Below, one piece after another: positions 41,498 to 50,218 of a stretch of 64,000 bases of DNA. The stretch is from contig DXED01000016.1 in NCBI GenBank assembly GCA_019115145.1, forward strand, positions 42,678 through 106,677. The letters run 5' to 3'. The notes under the pieces are model-generated. The model saw only the letters and a program-made list of their open reading frames with translations. It did no database searches and was not told where the DNA came from. This DNA is from Claveliimonas intestinigallinarum. GTDB lineage: Bacteria; Bacillota; Clostridia; Lachnospirales; Lachnospiraceae. Every line of letters starts with the position of its first letter. Positions within the stretch are counted from its first letter, which is position 1. Made by a program: the position numbers and the translations under genes.

Positions 41498-42403
41498 GTG
41501 CTGAAATTTTTAGAGGAAGAACAAATCGATCCACAGGTGATCAATGGGATAAAGGAATTCAGGAAAGCCTATGCGCCGGAGACGGAGGCTGCGAAAACGC
41601 CCCGCTATTTTTATTATGGAAGGAACGTGTGGGAACAGGCTGCCCAGGCTCTTCTGGCCGGCGAAAACCTGCTCCTGGCGGGGGCCAAAGCCACCGGGAA
41701 AAACGTGCTGGCGGAAAATCTGGCTGCCGCCTTCGGGCGGCCAGTATACAACGTCTCCCTCCACATCAATGCCGACGCGGCGTCCATGCTGGGGACAGAC
41801 ACATTTAAAAACGGGGAGGTCACCTTCCGCCCCGGCCCGGTCAGCGAGGCTGCCGCAGGGGGAGGCTTCTGTGTGCTGGATGAGATCAATATGGCCAGGA
41901 ATGAGGCTCTGGCAGTCCTCCACTCAGTCCTGGACTTCCGCCGCTTTGTCCAGATCCCCGGATATAAAAAAATCCGGATCCACGGCGCCACCCGGTTCAT
42001 CGCCACTATGAACTACGGCTATGCCGGGACGAGGGAACTGAACGAGGCGCTCTCCTCCCGCTTTATGATCCTTATCATGCCGGAAATCGCAAAGGAGGAT
42101 CTCTCCCGTCTGCTCACCAGAGAGTTTCCCGCCATGAAGCCTGACTATGTCCGGCAGTTCACCTCTCTTTTCATTGATATAAGGGATAAATGCAGGAGCG
42201 GTGAGCTGACGGAAAAGGTACTGGATCTGCGGGGACTCACCGGTGCTCTGCGGATGATGCAGGGAGGGCTGGCCCCCTGTCAGGCTCTGGACATGGGCCT
42301 GACAAACAAGACCCCGGACGAGTACGAGCAGTCCCTTGTTCGGGATATCATCGCATCCAGGATTTCCAAAAAGACAGACGCACAGGCCATCTTCCGGCCG
42401 TAG
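41498..42403 (+). CDS. MoxR-type AAA+ ATPase
   Basis: 301 residues from GTG 41498 (GAGGGACCATTGTG). Walker A region LLLAGAKATGKNVLAENLA has the unusual form GAKATGKN. Then Walker B FCVLDEINMARNEALAVLHS, sensor FIATMNYGYAGTRELNEALS with the arginine finger SSRF. MoxR ATPases work with VWA-domain proteins to mature or insert cofactors into a target complex. The adjacent VWA gene, 22 bases downstream, is the partner. The target enzyme is not in the window. Confidence 0.85.
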   Translation: MLKFLEEEQIDPQVINGIKEFRKAYAPETEAAKTPRYFYYGRNVWEQAAQALLAGENLLLAGAKATGKNVLAENLAAAFGRPVYNVSLHINADAASMLGTDTFKNGEVTFRPGPVSEAAAGGGFCVLDEINMARNEALAVLHSVLDFRRFVQIPGYKKIRIHGATRFIATMNYGYAGTRELNEALSSRFMILIMPEIAKEDLSRLLTREFPAMKPDYVRQFTSLFIDIRDKCRSGELTEKVLDLRGLTGALRMMQGGLAPCQALDMGLTNKTPDEYEQSLVRDIIASRISKKTDAQAIFRP

Positions 42404-42425
42404 CAGAGAGGCGGTATACCAGAAC

Positions 42426-44192
42426 ATGCAGGAAAAGAAGCTTCCCCGTCCTCAGAGGCGGGCTCTAAATATCATATGGACTGCCGCCGGCGACTACTCC
42501 TTCACCCCTTCCTTCACCGCTTTCTGGCAGGACGGGGAGCCGGACTTTTACATGAACTCCATCATCGGATATGTACACAAGTGGTATGACCCGGACATCA
42601 TGGGGGAGCTCTTTGACCAGATCAACCGCTCTTTTCTCCGGGAAACGCTGGACGGCCTTCTCTGGGTCGCCCTGGAAAGCTGCGCCTATGAGAGGGAATC
42701 GGCCCAGCGGCCTGTGCTGTCCGAAATGCGCCTGCGCCATGCAGAAACATTCTTCGCCCAGGAGCTGTCCCGATCCCGGCAGCAGTGGATGGCCCAGAAC
42801 AGTCTTGTCTACGCTCTCCAGGCAGCCCGGTGCCGTCTGGTCCTGGGAAAGGAGGCGGGCCTTGTGAACCCCTGGGAGAGGCGACTCTTTGCAGACCTCC
42901 AGTACGATGGGGCCATGACAGCGCAGGAGATCAGAGAGCGGACCCTTCAGGTCTTCCGCAGATATTTCCCGATCCTCTCCTCCCCCGGACGTCCCTCTGT
43001 CCTGGCCGGCCTTCGCCAAAAGCTCCGCCGCTTCCTTCTTCGCAGACTCCCCTCCCGCCTGGTCCGCACGGACACGCTCCTCATGACCGGCGTCATCCCC
43101 GGGGAGGGCCGGGTCGCCGAAGGACGCAGAGGCCTGGATGTGGGCCGCCAGAACCCGGCTGTCCAGAAGGCGGATCTCCTCTATATAGAGGGCTGCTTTG
43201 GAAAGCCTCTGTACACGGAGGAGGAATGGCGGCGGATCGAGGATGAGCTGTGCCGGGACGCCCATGCCAGATGCCATCTCTATTTTACAGACGGCCAGCA
43301 GGGAGCCGCCCCCTCCCCGGACACCGCGGTGCAGAAGGTTCGGCGGGACGCCGCCGCCCAGATGTACAGGAATAAAGCACATTTCCAGAGCAGATACAGG
43401 CTCTACAGGGCCAGCATCACCCGGCTCTCGGAACAGATACGAAGCAGTCTTCTGGTCTATCCCCAGCCCATCCGGGTCCGCAGCCGGTCCGGCGCCCTCT
43501 TCCCCTCCCAGATCTGGAGGGGACTCTACCTGGACGATCCACGGGTCTTCATGGACACGCTGGATGAGTCGGAGGCAGACTTCTCTGTGGATCTGATGCT
43601 GGACGCCTCCGCCTCACGGCTTCAGAGCCAGGAGATCATCGCGGCCCAGGGCTATGTCATCGCCCGAAGCCTGCAGCTTTGCCGCATACCGGTACAGGTC
43701 TTCTCCTTTCTCAGCGTCCGTGGCTACACGGTCCTACAGAGGTTTGTGGACTACAGCCAGACAGATCCGGGACAGGCGGAGCACATCTTCCGGTATTTCG
43801 CGGCCGGATGGAACAGGGACGGCCTGGCCCTCCGGGGCGCCGGGCGCCTGATGGAGGACTCTCCTGCAAGGAACCGCCTTCTCATCGTCCTCACCGACGC
43901 CAGCCCTAACGACGACCGGCGGATCCCCGCCACCCCAGCCGGTTCCTCCAGGAGACTGGTGAGCCAGGACTACTCCGGTCAGGCCGGCGTGAAGGACACT
44001 GCCGCCGAGGTCCGGGCCCTGCGGAAAAAGGGCGTATACGTGTGCGGCATCCTGACCGGCGCCGACGGGGACACCAGAGCCGCCCGGGAGATCTTTGGCA
44101 ATGATTTTGTCCGCATAGAGAAAATGGAGCGCTTCAGCGAGGCCGCCGGGGTGCTCATACAGCAGCAGATACAAAAGCTGACCCTGCGCTAG
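42426..44192 (+). CDS. VWA-domain protein, partner of the MoxR ATPase (CobT/nitric-oxide-reductase-activator like)
   Basis: 588 residues from ATG 42426. An Arg-rich helical N-terminal half without a recognised fold is followed by a C-terminal von Willebrand A domain: SVDLMLDASASRLQSQEIIA, where the MIDAS DxSxS is DASAS, and LLIVLTDASPND for the later Asp. The layout (helical half then C-terminal VWA) recalls CobT and NorD activators. A longer frame from 42336 only overlaps the ATPase gene. A terminator starts inside its last codons. Confidence 0.8.
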   Translation: MQEKKLPRPQRRALNIIWTAAGDYSFTPSFTAFWQDGEPDFYMNSIIGYVHKWYDPDIMGELFDQINRSFLRETLDGLLWVALESCAYERESAQRPVLSEMRLRHAETFFAQELSRSRQQWMAQNSLVYALQAARCRLVLGKEAGLVNPWERRLFADLQYDGAMTAQEIRERTLQVFRRYFPILSSPGRPSVLAGLRQKLRRFLLRRLPSRLVRTDTLLMTGVIPGEGRVAEGRRGLDVGRQNPAVQKADLLYIEGCFGKPLYTEEEWRRIEDELCRDAHARCHLYFTDGQQGAAPSPDTAVQKVRRDAAAQMYRNKAHFQSRYRLYRASITRLSEQIRSSLLVYPQPIRVRSRSGALFPSQIWRGLYLDDPRVFMDTLDESEADFSVDLMLDASASRLQSQEIIAAQGYVIARSLQLCRIPVQVFSFLSVRGYTVLQRFVDYSQTDPGQAEHIFRYFAAGWNRDGLALRGAGRLMEDSPARNRLLIVLTDASPNDDRRIPATPAGSSRRLVSQDYSGQAGVKDTAAEVRALRKKGVYVCGILTGADGDTRAAREIFGNDFVRIEKMERFSEAAGVLIQQQIQKLTLR

Positions 44193-44226
44193 AGGCCTTT
44201 GTCGCCTCGGCAGGGTCAGCTTTTTG
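44173..44226 (+). terminator. Terminator overlapping the end of the VWA gene
   Basis: AAAAGCTGACCCTG (44173-44186) pairs with CAGGGTCAGCTTTT (44211-44224), with an inner GAGGC/GCCTC stem, then a T-run. The stop codon at 44190-44192 lies in the loop side. It is symmetrical, so it may also stop the convergent DUF362 transcript. Confidence 0.85.
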
Positions 44227-44258
44227 CCGTCTGTCTCACTTTATAATCATTGTGTCCT

Positions 44259-45383
44259 CTATTTCACTTCGATCAGCTCATACTCCCTTGTGCCGATGCC
44301 GATCTTCTCCGCATGGGCCAGACAGGTCTCCCACTCGCTCTCCGGCGTGGTGTTGACAAAGTGGTCGTGGTGATCGCAGAAATCGCGCTCGTGCATCCGG
44401 TCGTCCAGAAGGCTTCCCGGTATGGGCTGCTGCGCGTTGCAGGCATCCGCGCAGGCCTGGTCCAGGGCCACCGGATCAAAGCTGGCGAACATGCCCACAT
44501 CCGGCAGGATGGGAAGATCGTTCTCCGCATGGCAGTCACAGTAGGGCGATACATCGATGACCAGGTTGATGTGGAAATTCGGTCTGCCGTCCAGCACCGC
44601 CTTGGAGTACTCCGCGATCTTCATATCCAGATCCTTCACCGCGGAGCTGTTCTCGTTGTAGATGGCGTCAAAGTTGCAGGCTCCCAGGCACCGTCCGCAG
44701 CCCACGCATTTGTCGTGGTCAATGCTGGCCTTCTTCTCCGGGAAGGAAATAGCGCCGTGGGCGCAGTTCTTTGAACAGACGCGGCAGCCCACACAGTGCT
44801 CCCTGTCCACAGTCGGCTTGCCGCTATTGTGCTGCTCCATCTTGCCGGCTCTGCTCCCGCAGCCCATGCCAATGTTCTTGAGGGCTCCGCCGAATCCGGT
44901 GGCCTCATGCCCTTTAAAATGGTTGAGGCTGATAAAGATGTCCGCGTCCATAATGGCCCGGCCGATCTTCGCCTCCTTGACCAGCTCTCCTCCCCGCACC
45001 GGCACATAGGCCTCATCTGTCCCCTTCAGGCCGTCGGCAATAATAATATGGCAGCCTGTGGATAGGATGTTAAACCCGTTCTCATAGGCTGCGGAAAGGT
45101 GCTCCAGCGCATCCTTTCTTCTGCCCACATAGAGTGTGTTGCAGTCTGTCAGGAAGGGACGTCCTCCCAGCTCCTTGATCACGTCTGCCACCGCCTTGGC
45201 ATAGTTTGGCCGAAGGAAAGACAGATTGCCCGGCTCTCCGAAATGGATCTTGATGGCCGTCATCTTCTTCTCAAAATCAATCTCCCCGATGCCCGCCTTT
45301 TTGATCAGCTTCTGCAGCTTCCGGGGAAGGTTGGTTCCAGGCAGAGCCCGGAGGTCAGTAAAATACACTTTTGATTTTTCCAT
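44259..45383 (-). CDS. DUF362 protein with two 4Fe-4S clusters
   Basis: 374 residues: DUF362 domain (IKIHFGEPGNLSFLRPNYAK, LTDCNTLYVGRRKDALEHL, NHFKGHEATGFGGALKNIGMG) followed or interrupted by two ferredoxin motifs, CVGCRVCSKNC and CVGCGRCLGAC, at about residues 195-240. The C-terminal segment has ISPYCDC-type VSPYCDCHAENDLPILPDVG. Probably an iron-sulfur electron-transfer or assembly protein. The substrate is unknown. It follows the EamA transporter gene by 54 bases. Confidence 0.85.
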   Translation of the reverse strand: MEKSKVYFTDLRALPGTNLPRKLQKLIKKAGIGEIDFEKKMTAIKIHFGEPGNLSFLRPNYAKAVADVIKELGGRPFLTDCNTLYVGRRKDALEHLSAAYENGFNILSTGCHIIIADGLKGTDEAYVPVRGGELVKEAKIGRAIMDADIFISLNHFKGHEATGFGGALKNIGMGCGSRAGKMEQHNSGKPTVDREHCVGCRVCSKNCAHGAISFPEKKASIDHDKCVGCGRCLGACNFDAIYNENSSAVKDLDMKIAEYSKAVLDGRPNFHINLVIDVSPYCDCHAENDLPILPDVGMFASFDPVALDQACADACNAQQPIPGSLLDDRMHERDFCDHHDHFVNTTPESEWETCLAHAEKIGIGTREYELIEVK

Positions 45384-45437
45384 TGCTTTCTCCTCTTTAT
45401 TCTTTATATTTTTTCTGGATTTCTCTGTATCTTTCCA

Positions 45438-46352
45438 TTACCTGTCTTTTTTCAGTCCCGGCAGAGATAAAAGGAGCACCGCAGCCAGAATGCACAGGAT
45501 GCCAGCCACATCTATCCCCGCAAACACAACATGCATGATAAGGGCCGATGCCACAGTGGCTGTGACAGGCTCCACAGAGGCCAGCAGGCTGGCCTTTGCC
45601 GCCCCGATCATACGCACTCCCTCCATATAGAAGGAGAAGGACAGCACTGTTCCCACGACGATGACCACCGCCAGAGCTCCCACCGCCTCCAGATCCCAGT
45701 GCCCGGCCACATGCCAGGGGCGGGTAAAGGCGGACAGCACAATGCCGCCCACCAGCATACCCCAGCCGATGACGCAGAAGGTGCCGTACTTTTTCATAAG
45801 CTTTGTGGGGAGCAGATTATACACAGCCATCATGACCGCGGACAAAAGCCCCCAGGCCAGAGCCTCCCCGGAAAGGGCCATGGTTCGGACATTTCCGTGG
45901 GTGGCCAGAAGAAACGTCCCTCCCAGCGCCAGGATCAGGGCTGCAATCTCAAAGCCCTTCGGGCACCTCCTCATGCGGACAGACTCATACCCCAGGATCA
46001 GCACCGGCGCTGTGTACTGCAGCACCGTGGCTGTCCCCGCGTTGGAGAGCTCCACCGCCGTGTAGTAGGAGAGCTGGCAGCCAGCCATCCCGAAGATGGC
46101 AAAGAGGACAAGGATAAGAGCGTCCCTTTTGTCTGTCCAGATCTTCCAGAAGGTATTCCTCTGCTTGACAAGCACTGTGGACAGGAGCAGGATGCCCGCG
46201 ATCACAAGCCGGACGCTGACAAGCCACCTGGCGTTTGTCCCCTTATACTCAAATAAGAACTGTCCAAAGACGCCTGCCAGTCCCCAGAATATCCCTCCAA
46301 TGAGGGCGATGGACATCCCTCTCATCGCCTCTCTTCTTTCCATATTTGTCAT
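45438..46352 (-). CDS. EamA/DMT family transporter
   Basis: 304 residues, ten predicted membrane helices in two EamA repeats (SIALIGGIFWGLAGVFGQF; GLLSAVMMAVYNLLPTKLMK). Exporter or permease of the drug/metabolite superfamily, with amino acids or nucleosides as typical cargo. Several ATGs lie close together at the start (46352, 46343, 46325). The first is used because AGAGG lies about 13 bases before it. Upstream gene of the DUF362 pair. Confidence 0.85.
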   Translation of the reverse strand: MTNMERREAMRGMSIALIGGIFWGLAGVFGQFLFEYKGTNARWLVSVRLVIAGILLLSTVLVKQRNTFWKIWTDKRDALILVLFAIFGMAGCQLSYYTAVELSNAGTATVLQYTAPVLILGYESVRMRRCPKGFEIAALILALGGTFLLATHGNVRTMALSGEALAWGLLSAVMMAVYNLLPTKLMKKYGTFCVIGWGMLVGGIVLSAFTRPWHVAGHWDLEAVGALAVVIVVGTVLSFSFYMEGVRMIGAAKASLLASVEPVTATVASALIMHVVFAGIDVAGILCILAAVLLLSLPGLKKDR

Positions 46353-46403
46353 AATACTGAATGCCTCTTCCTATGTTTTTTAGCTGCCTTTGCATTTAAG
46401 CAG

Positions 46404-46448
46404 AAAAAAATCCCATATCCGTCTTTTCTTTCCGGACTGATATGGGAT
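46404..46448 (-). terminator. Strong terminator after the 46-residue ORF
   Basis: ATCCCATATC (46448-46439) and GATATGGGAT (46419-46410) on the minus strand followed by TTTTTT (46409-46404). It lies 30 bases beyond the stop of the small ORF and before the EamA gene, so it ends a separate transcript. Confidence 0.85.
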
Positions 46449-46477
46449 ACTCTCAGGATCTGTACCGCATGCCATCT

Positions 46478-46618
46478 CTAGTGCGCCGCCGTGTAGGGCT
46501 TTCTCTTAAACACTTCCCTTGCCTTGGCGTCCACCTTTGATTCCATGCTGTAGTAGGATCTCATCAGATCGGCTTTAATCCTTTTGCGGCTTCTTCTCTC
46601 TTTTCTCATCTTCCTCAT
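46478..46618 (-). CDS. Small basic protein of unknown function, 46 residues
   Basis: Reads MRKMRKERRSRKRIKADLMR, then RSYYSMESKVDAKAREVFKR and KPYTAAH. The first half is strongly basic (Arg/Lys) and the second amphipathic. AGGA lies about 8 bases upstream of ATG 46618 (an alternative GTG is at 46624). It stands alone between degV and a dedicated strong terminator, which suggests a real transcript. It could be an RNA- or DNA-binding peptide. No family is recognised. Confidence 0.5.
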   Translation of the reverse strand: MRKMRKERRSRKRIKADLMRSYYSMESKVDAKAREVFKRKPYTAAH

Positions 46619-46719
46619 CCTCACTGTCCTAAAATGTTGATATAGAAAGATTAACATACAATTGTCACAAAAGGATTAAGCCTTTGTCAAATCCAGGTAA
46701 AGCCTCTGCTATCGTACCC

Positions 46720-47592
46720 TTACTGTACTGTTTTCCCGTAAAAGATCAGTCCCACCACACCGGGGCCCGCGTGGGTGCCGATGCTTGGGCTCACATCATT
46801 GATCACGATATTGTCAAAGCCCAGCGCCGCCACCTGCTCCTCCACAGCCCTGGCGTCCTCCAGGCAGTCTCCGTGCACGATGGCTACAGGCCTGTCCTTG
46901 CCGAAGCGCTCCGTGTCAAGGGACTGCTCCATCTTTGTCACCAGAGTCTTCAGGGCTTTCTTCCTGCCCCGCACCGTACCGTCAGACTTCAGCTCCCCGG
47001 AGGCCGTCACCGTAAGAAGGGGCTTGATGTTGATCATGCTGCCCACCACAGCCGTCGTCTTGGAGACCCGTCCGCCTCTCTGGAGATGGTGAAGATCGTC
47101 CACCGTGAAATACACATTTATATGGTCTCTCTCCTCTGTCAGCGTATCATAGATCTCCTCCATGGATCGCCCTTCCTCTTTGAGCTGCGCCGCCCGCATG
47201 ACGGATATCCCTTCGCCCAGGGAGGCGTTGAGGGAGTCAAATACAAGGATCCTTCTGCCCGGGAAGTCCTCCATCAGGTCCCTGGCCGCCACCTGCACGT
47301 TCTGGCAGCTGCCGCTGAGGGCGCTGGAAAAAGCGATGTGAAGAATATCCTTTCCCTGTTTTAATATAGCCGTAAACTTTTCACGGATCACCTCCGGATT
47401 GTTTGCCATGGATTTGGGAAGCTCTCCCTTCCTCATGGTCTCATAAAATTCTGACGGCTCCATCTTGATCTCATCCCCGTATACAGTGTCCCCGAACATG
47501 TAGTACTGGGGGATAACGGGAATTTTGTACTGCTCCAGAAATTCTTCCGGGACATCCGAGTTGGAGTCTGTTGTGATCACAAAATCTGCCAT
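46720..47592 (-). CDS. DegV family fatty-acid-binding protein
   Basis: 290 residues from ATG 47592 (AAGGAGGTTTTTGGCATG). ITTDSNSDVPEEFLEQYKIP at the N-terminus, IAFSSALSGSCQNVQVAARD in the middle, and LHHLQRGGRVSKTTAVVGSM define DegV proteins, which bind fatty acids and feed FakA kinase. No fakA is adjacent. Confidence 0.92.
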   Translation of the reverse strand: MADFVITTDSNSDVPEEFLEQYKIPVIPQYYMFGDTVYGDEIKMEPSEFYETMRKGELPKSMANNPEVIREKFTAILKQGKDILHIAFSSALSGSCQNVQVAARDLMEDFPGRRILVFDSLNASLGEGISVMRAAQLKEEGRSMEEIYDTLTEERDHINVYFTVDDLHHLQRGGRVSKTTAVVGSMINIKPLLTVTASGELKSDGTVRGRKKALKTLVTKMEQSLDTERFGKDRPVAIVHGDCLEDARAVEEQVAALGFDNIVINDVSPSIGTHAGPGVVGLIFYGKTVQ

Positions 47593-47775
47593 GCCAAAAA
47601 CCTCCTTGTAAAATACCGCTTTGCCCATTATATCGCATTGCGGAGGAATTTACCAGTGATTTGATTTTCTTCTTTGCAATTCGCCCGTTTAGTGATAAAG
47701 TAGTATGGTAGTTTGCTGTGCGGCCTGCCCGCGCAGTGGAAAAAGGTAAATCTATATAGTACATAGGAGGAAATT

Positions 47776-49131
47776 ATGTCTGGTTCAAATTCATCTGTCA
47801 AGAAAACACACGCGTCTGTTTTTGAACTGAACGGTGTGCCGTCCTTCGGGCAGGCTCTGCCCTTGGCTCTGCAGCATGTAGTCGCCATGATCGTGGGATG
47901 CGTCACGCCGTCCATCATTGTTGCAGGTGTGGCCGGGATCAACGACAGCGACAGGGTCATTCTCATACAGGCCGCTCTGTTCTGCTCCGCTATCAGCACA
48001 CTGCTCCAGCTTTTCCCGTTTATTAAATTTGGAAATTTCCAGCTCGGAAGCGCCCTGCCTGTCATCATGGGCATCAGCTTTGCCTACGTGCCCAGCATGC
48101 AGGCTATTGCAGGCACCTACGACATCGCCACCATTCTGGGCGCACAGGTGGTAGGCGGCGTTGTCGCCATCATTGTGGGCTTCTGCATAAGGAAGATCCG
48201 CATCCTGTTCCCGCCCCTTGTGACGGGGACCGTCGTCTTCACCATCGGCCTTTCTCTGTACCCCACTGCTGTCAACTATATGGCGGGCGGTACCTCCAGC
48301 GACGCCTACGGCTCCTGGCAGAACTGGCTTGTAGCCTTTTTTACGCTGGCTGTTGTGACAGGCCTCAATCACTTTGCAAAAGGCTTCCTTAAGCTGGCCT
48401 CCATCCTGATCGGTATTGTGGCCGGCTATATTCTGGCTATCCCCTTTGGCCTTGTGGATCTGTCCGGTGTCCAGTCCGCCGGGCTCTTCCAGCTTCCGCA
48501 GCCGCTGCACTTTTCCATGAGCTTTGAGCCCTCCGCCTGCATAGCCATCGGACTTCTGTTCGCCATCAACTCCATTCAGGCCATCGGAGACTTCTCCGCC
48601 ACAACATCCGGCAGCATGAACCGGATGCCTGAGAACAAGGAGCTGCAGGGAGGCATTGTCATGTACGGCATCAGCAACATCCTCTGCGCCTTCCTGGGAG
48701 GACTTCCCACAGCCACCTACAGCCAGAACGTGGGTATTGTGACCACTACAAAGGTCATCAACCGCTGCGTGCTGGGACTGGCCGCCATCATCCTGATGAT
48801 CGCCGGCTTTGTACCCAAGTTCTCCGGTCTTCTGACCACCATTCCCCAGTGTGTGCTGGGCGGCGCCACCATATCTGTGTTCGCCTCCATCGCCATGACC
48901 GGCATCAAGCTCATCTTCCAGCAGGAGATGAACTTCCGGAACACCTCCATTGTGGGACTTTCCGTGGCTCTCGGCATGGGAATTACCCAGGCCTCCGGCT
49001 CACTGGCCGCCTTCCCCGAGTGGGTGACTACCGTATTTGGAAGCTCACCGGTTGTTGTTGCCACACTGATGGCCATTCTTCTGAACGTCATACTCCCAAA
49101 GGAGGAGAAAAAAGAAGAAGGGACAAAATAA
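47776..49131 (+). CDS. NCS2 family nucleobase permease (xanthine/uracil type)
   Basis: 451 residues, about 12-14 helices. ALPLALQHVVAMIVGCVTPS at the start, FGNFQLGSALPVIMGISFAY, the NCS2 core FSATTSGSMNRMPENKELQG and GLPTATYSQNVGIVTTTKVI. The sequence fits the xanthine/urate branch. Upstream bases 47629-47775 hold a weak hairpin (about 47735-47755) but no recognisable purine riboswitch. Confidence 0.88.
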   Translation: MSGSNSSVKKTHASVFELNGVPSFGQALPLALQHVVAMIVGCVTPSIIVAGVAGINDSDRVILIQAALFCSAISTLLQLFPFIKFGNFQLGSALPVIMGISFAYVPSMQAIAGTYDIATILGAQVVGGVVAIIVGFCIRKIRILFPPLVTGTVVFTIGLSLYPTAVNYMAGGTSSDAYGSWQNWLVAFFTLAVVTGLNHFAKGFLKLASILIGIVAGYILAIPFGLVDLSGVQSAGLFQLPQPLHFSMSFEPSACIAIGLLFAINSIQAIGDFSATTSGSMNRMPENKELQGGIVMYGISNILCAFLGGLPTATYSQNVGIVTTTKVINRCVLGLAAIILMIAGFVPKFSGLLTTIPQCVLGGATISVFASIAMTGIKLIFQQEMNFRNTSIVGLSVALGMGITQASGSLAAFPEWVTTVFGSSPVVVATLMAILLNVILPKEEKKEEGTK

Positions 49132-49155
49132 GAAAAAATCCGAGTGAACTGTAAG

Positions 49156-49187
49156 AAGGAGAATGCCTTGTGGCATCCTCCTTTTTT
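49156..49187 (+). terminator. Terminator of the NCS2 permease gene
   Basis: AAGGAGAATGCC (49156-49167) with GGCATCCTCCTT (49172-49183) (one mismatch), loop TTGT, then T-run. Confidence 0.85.
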
Positions 49188-49191
49188 ATTC

Positions 49192-49220
49192 TTGACTTTT
49201 CCTTTCCATATAATTATAAT
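49192..49220 (+). promoter_or_regulatory. Strong promoter of the marR-type gene
   Basis: TTGACT (49192-49197), 17-base spacer, TATAAT (49215-49220), directly after the permease terminator. Confidence 0.85.
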
Positions 49221-49240
49221 TCTAACTGTTTGAATTCTAA
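49218..49240 (+). repeat. Direct repeat over the marR promoter, operator candidate
   Basis: AATTCTAA at 49218-49225 and again at 49233-49240, 15 bases apart. The first copy overlaps the -10 box, as expected for an autorepressor site. Confidence 0.45.
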
Positions 49241-49331
49241 TATTTTATCCATAGTATCCGCCTGCAGTGCGATGCTGCCTGTGCGTACAGCATGGACGCT
49301 GCCGGCGATGCACAAAAGGAGGAACATTCCC

Positions 49332-49766
49332 ATGTATGCTCAGAAGCTTTCTTTCCACTATCTCAGCATGTCCGTCCACGCCATGTTTCACAGGCGTCTC
49401 CTGGACAGCCTGAAGTGCCGTCAGCTCACAGCCGGCCAGCCCAAGGTACTGGACTATCTCCAGGACCACAACGGAGCCACCCAGAAAGAAATCGCGGCGG
49501 CCTGCCACATAGAGCCCGGATCTCTGACCGCCGTTCTGAACCGGATGGAACAGAAAAATATGATCCAGCGCAGGATGCTTGACGGCAACCGGCGTTCTCT
49601 CCATGTCTTTTTAACCCCCTCCGGCCGAAGAGACCAGGAGGCAGTCAGGGACGCCTTTCTGCGCCTGGAGGAACAGGTTTTTCAGGGCATAGCAGAAGAG
49701 GATCGGGAGGTATTCATGAGAATTTTCCAGAGAATCTACGATAATCTTTCAGAAGGAGGCAGATAA
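49332..49766 (+). CDS. MarR family transcriptional regulator
   Basis: 144 residues from ATG 49332 (GGAGGAACATTCCCATG). Winged helix: LTAGQPKVLDYLQDHNGATQ, then KEIAAACHIEPGSLTAVLNR and RRMLDGNRRSLHVFLTPSG, the MarR wing. Frames to 49170 run through the promoter and are not coding. It likely represses itself and the downstream gene(s), of which only damaged remnants remain. Confidence 0.9.
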   Translation: MYAQKLSFHYLSMSVHAMFHRRLLDSLKCRQLTAGQPKVLDYLQDHNGATQKEIAAACHIEPGSLTAVLNRMEQKNMIQRRMLDGNRRSLHVFLTPSGRRDQEAVRDAFLRLEEQVFQGIAEEDREVFMRIFQRIYDNLSEGGR

Positions 49767-49769
49767 AAT

Positions 49770-49988
49770 TTGGAAAAATTAAAACGCTATATCTTATTTT
49801 TTATCGGACTTTTTATCAATGCATTCGGGGTGAGCCTGATCACAAAGGCGGATCTTGGCACCTCTCCTATTTCTTCCATCCCCTATGTGCTTAGTCTGCA
49901 CTCCCCCATGACACTGGGAACCTTCACTGTCATATTCAGCCTGTTTCTCATTGCGCTGCAGCTTATATCATGTCACGAGAGGGACTGA
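49770..49988 (+). pseudogene. YczE/YitT-like membrane protein, N-terminal fragment
   Basis: From TTG 49770, with AGGAGG 10 bases before it and directly after marR. About 65 residues (EKLKRYILFFIGLFINAFGV, SLITKADLGTSPISSIPYVL) match the start of a roughly 210-residue integral membrane family. The sequence then runs out of family at LISCHERD and stops. The rest of the gene is missing. Confidence 0.7.
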
Positions 49989-50173
49989 CTGAGGAGAAGG
50001 CACGCCAGAAAATCCGTCAGACAGACCAGCACCGGGCGGAGTACTATCACTACTACACCCGGCGTCCCTGGGGATCTGCCCCCAACTACCACCTCTGTCT
50101 GGACACCCGGATGGGAGAGGCTTTCATCCAGGATACTGTCATAAAGGCGGCCCACACGCTTGGCCAGAGCTGA
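49970..50173 (+). pseudogene. Cytidylate kinase-like protein, C-terminal fragment
   Basis: In a different frame, starting near 49965. SREGLTEEKARQKIRQTDQH, then RAEYYHYYTRRPWGSAPNYH and LCLDTRMG match the end of cytidylate kinase-like proteins, whose full length is about 200 residues. The nucleotide-binding N-terminal half is absent. Abutting the truncated membrane gene, it records a deletion that removed the middle of both genes. Confidence 0.7.
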
Positions 50174-50218
50174 GAGCGCCGGCTGCCCTCAAACAGGAGC
50201 ACATTTAATCTGCTATTC

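Noticed and set aside
47629..47775. Purine riboswitch before the NCS2 permease
   Set aside because: No match to the guanine/adenine or other purine aptamer cores could be read. The small GC hairpin alone is not enough.
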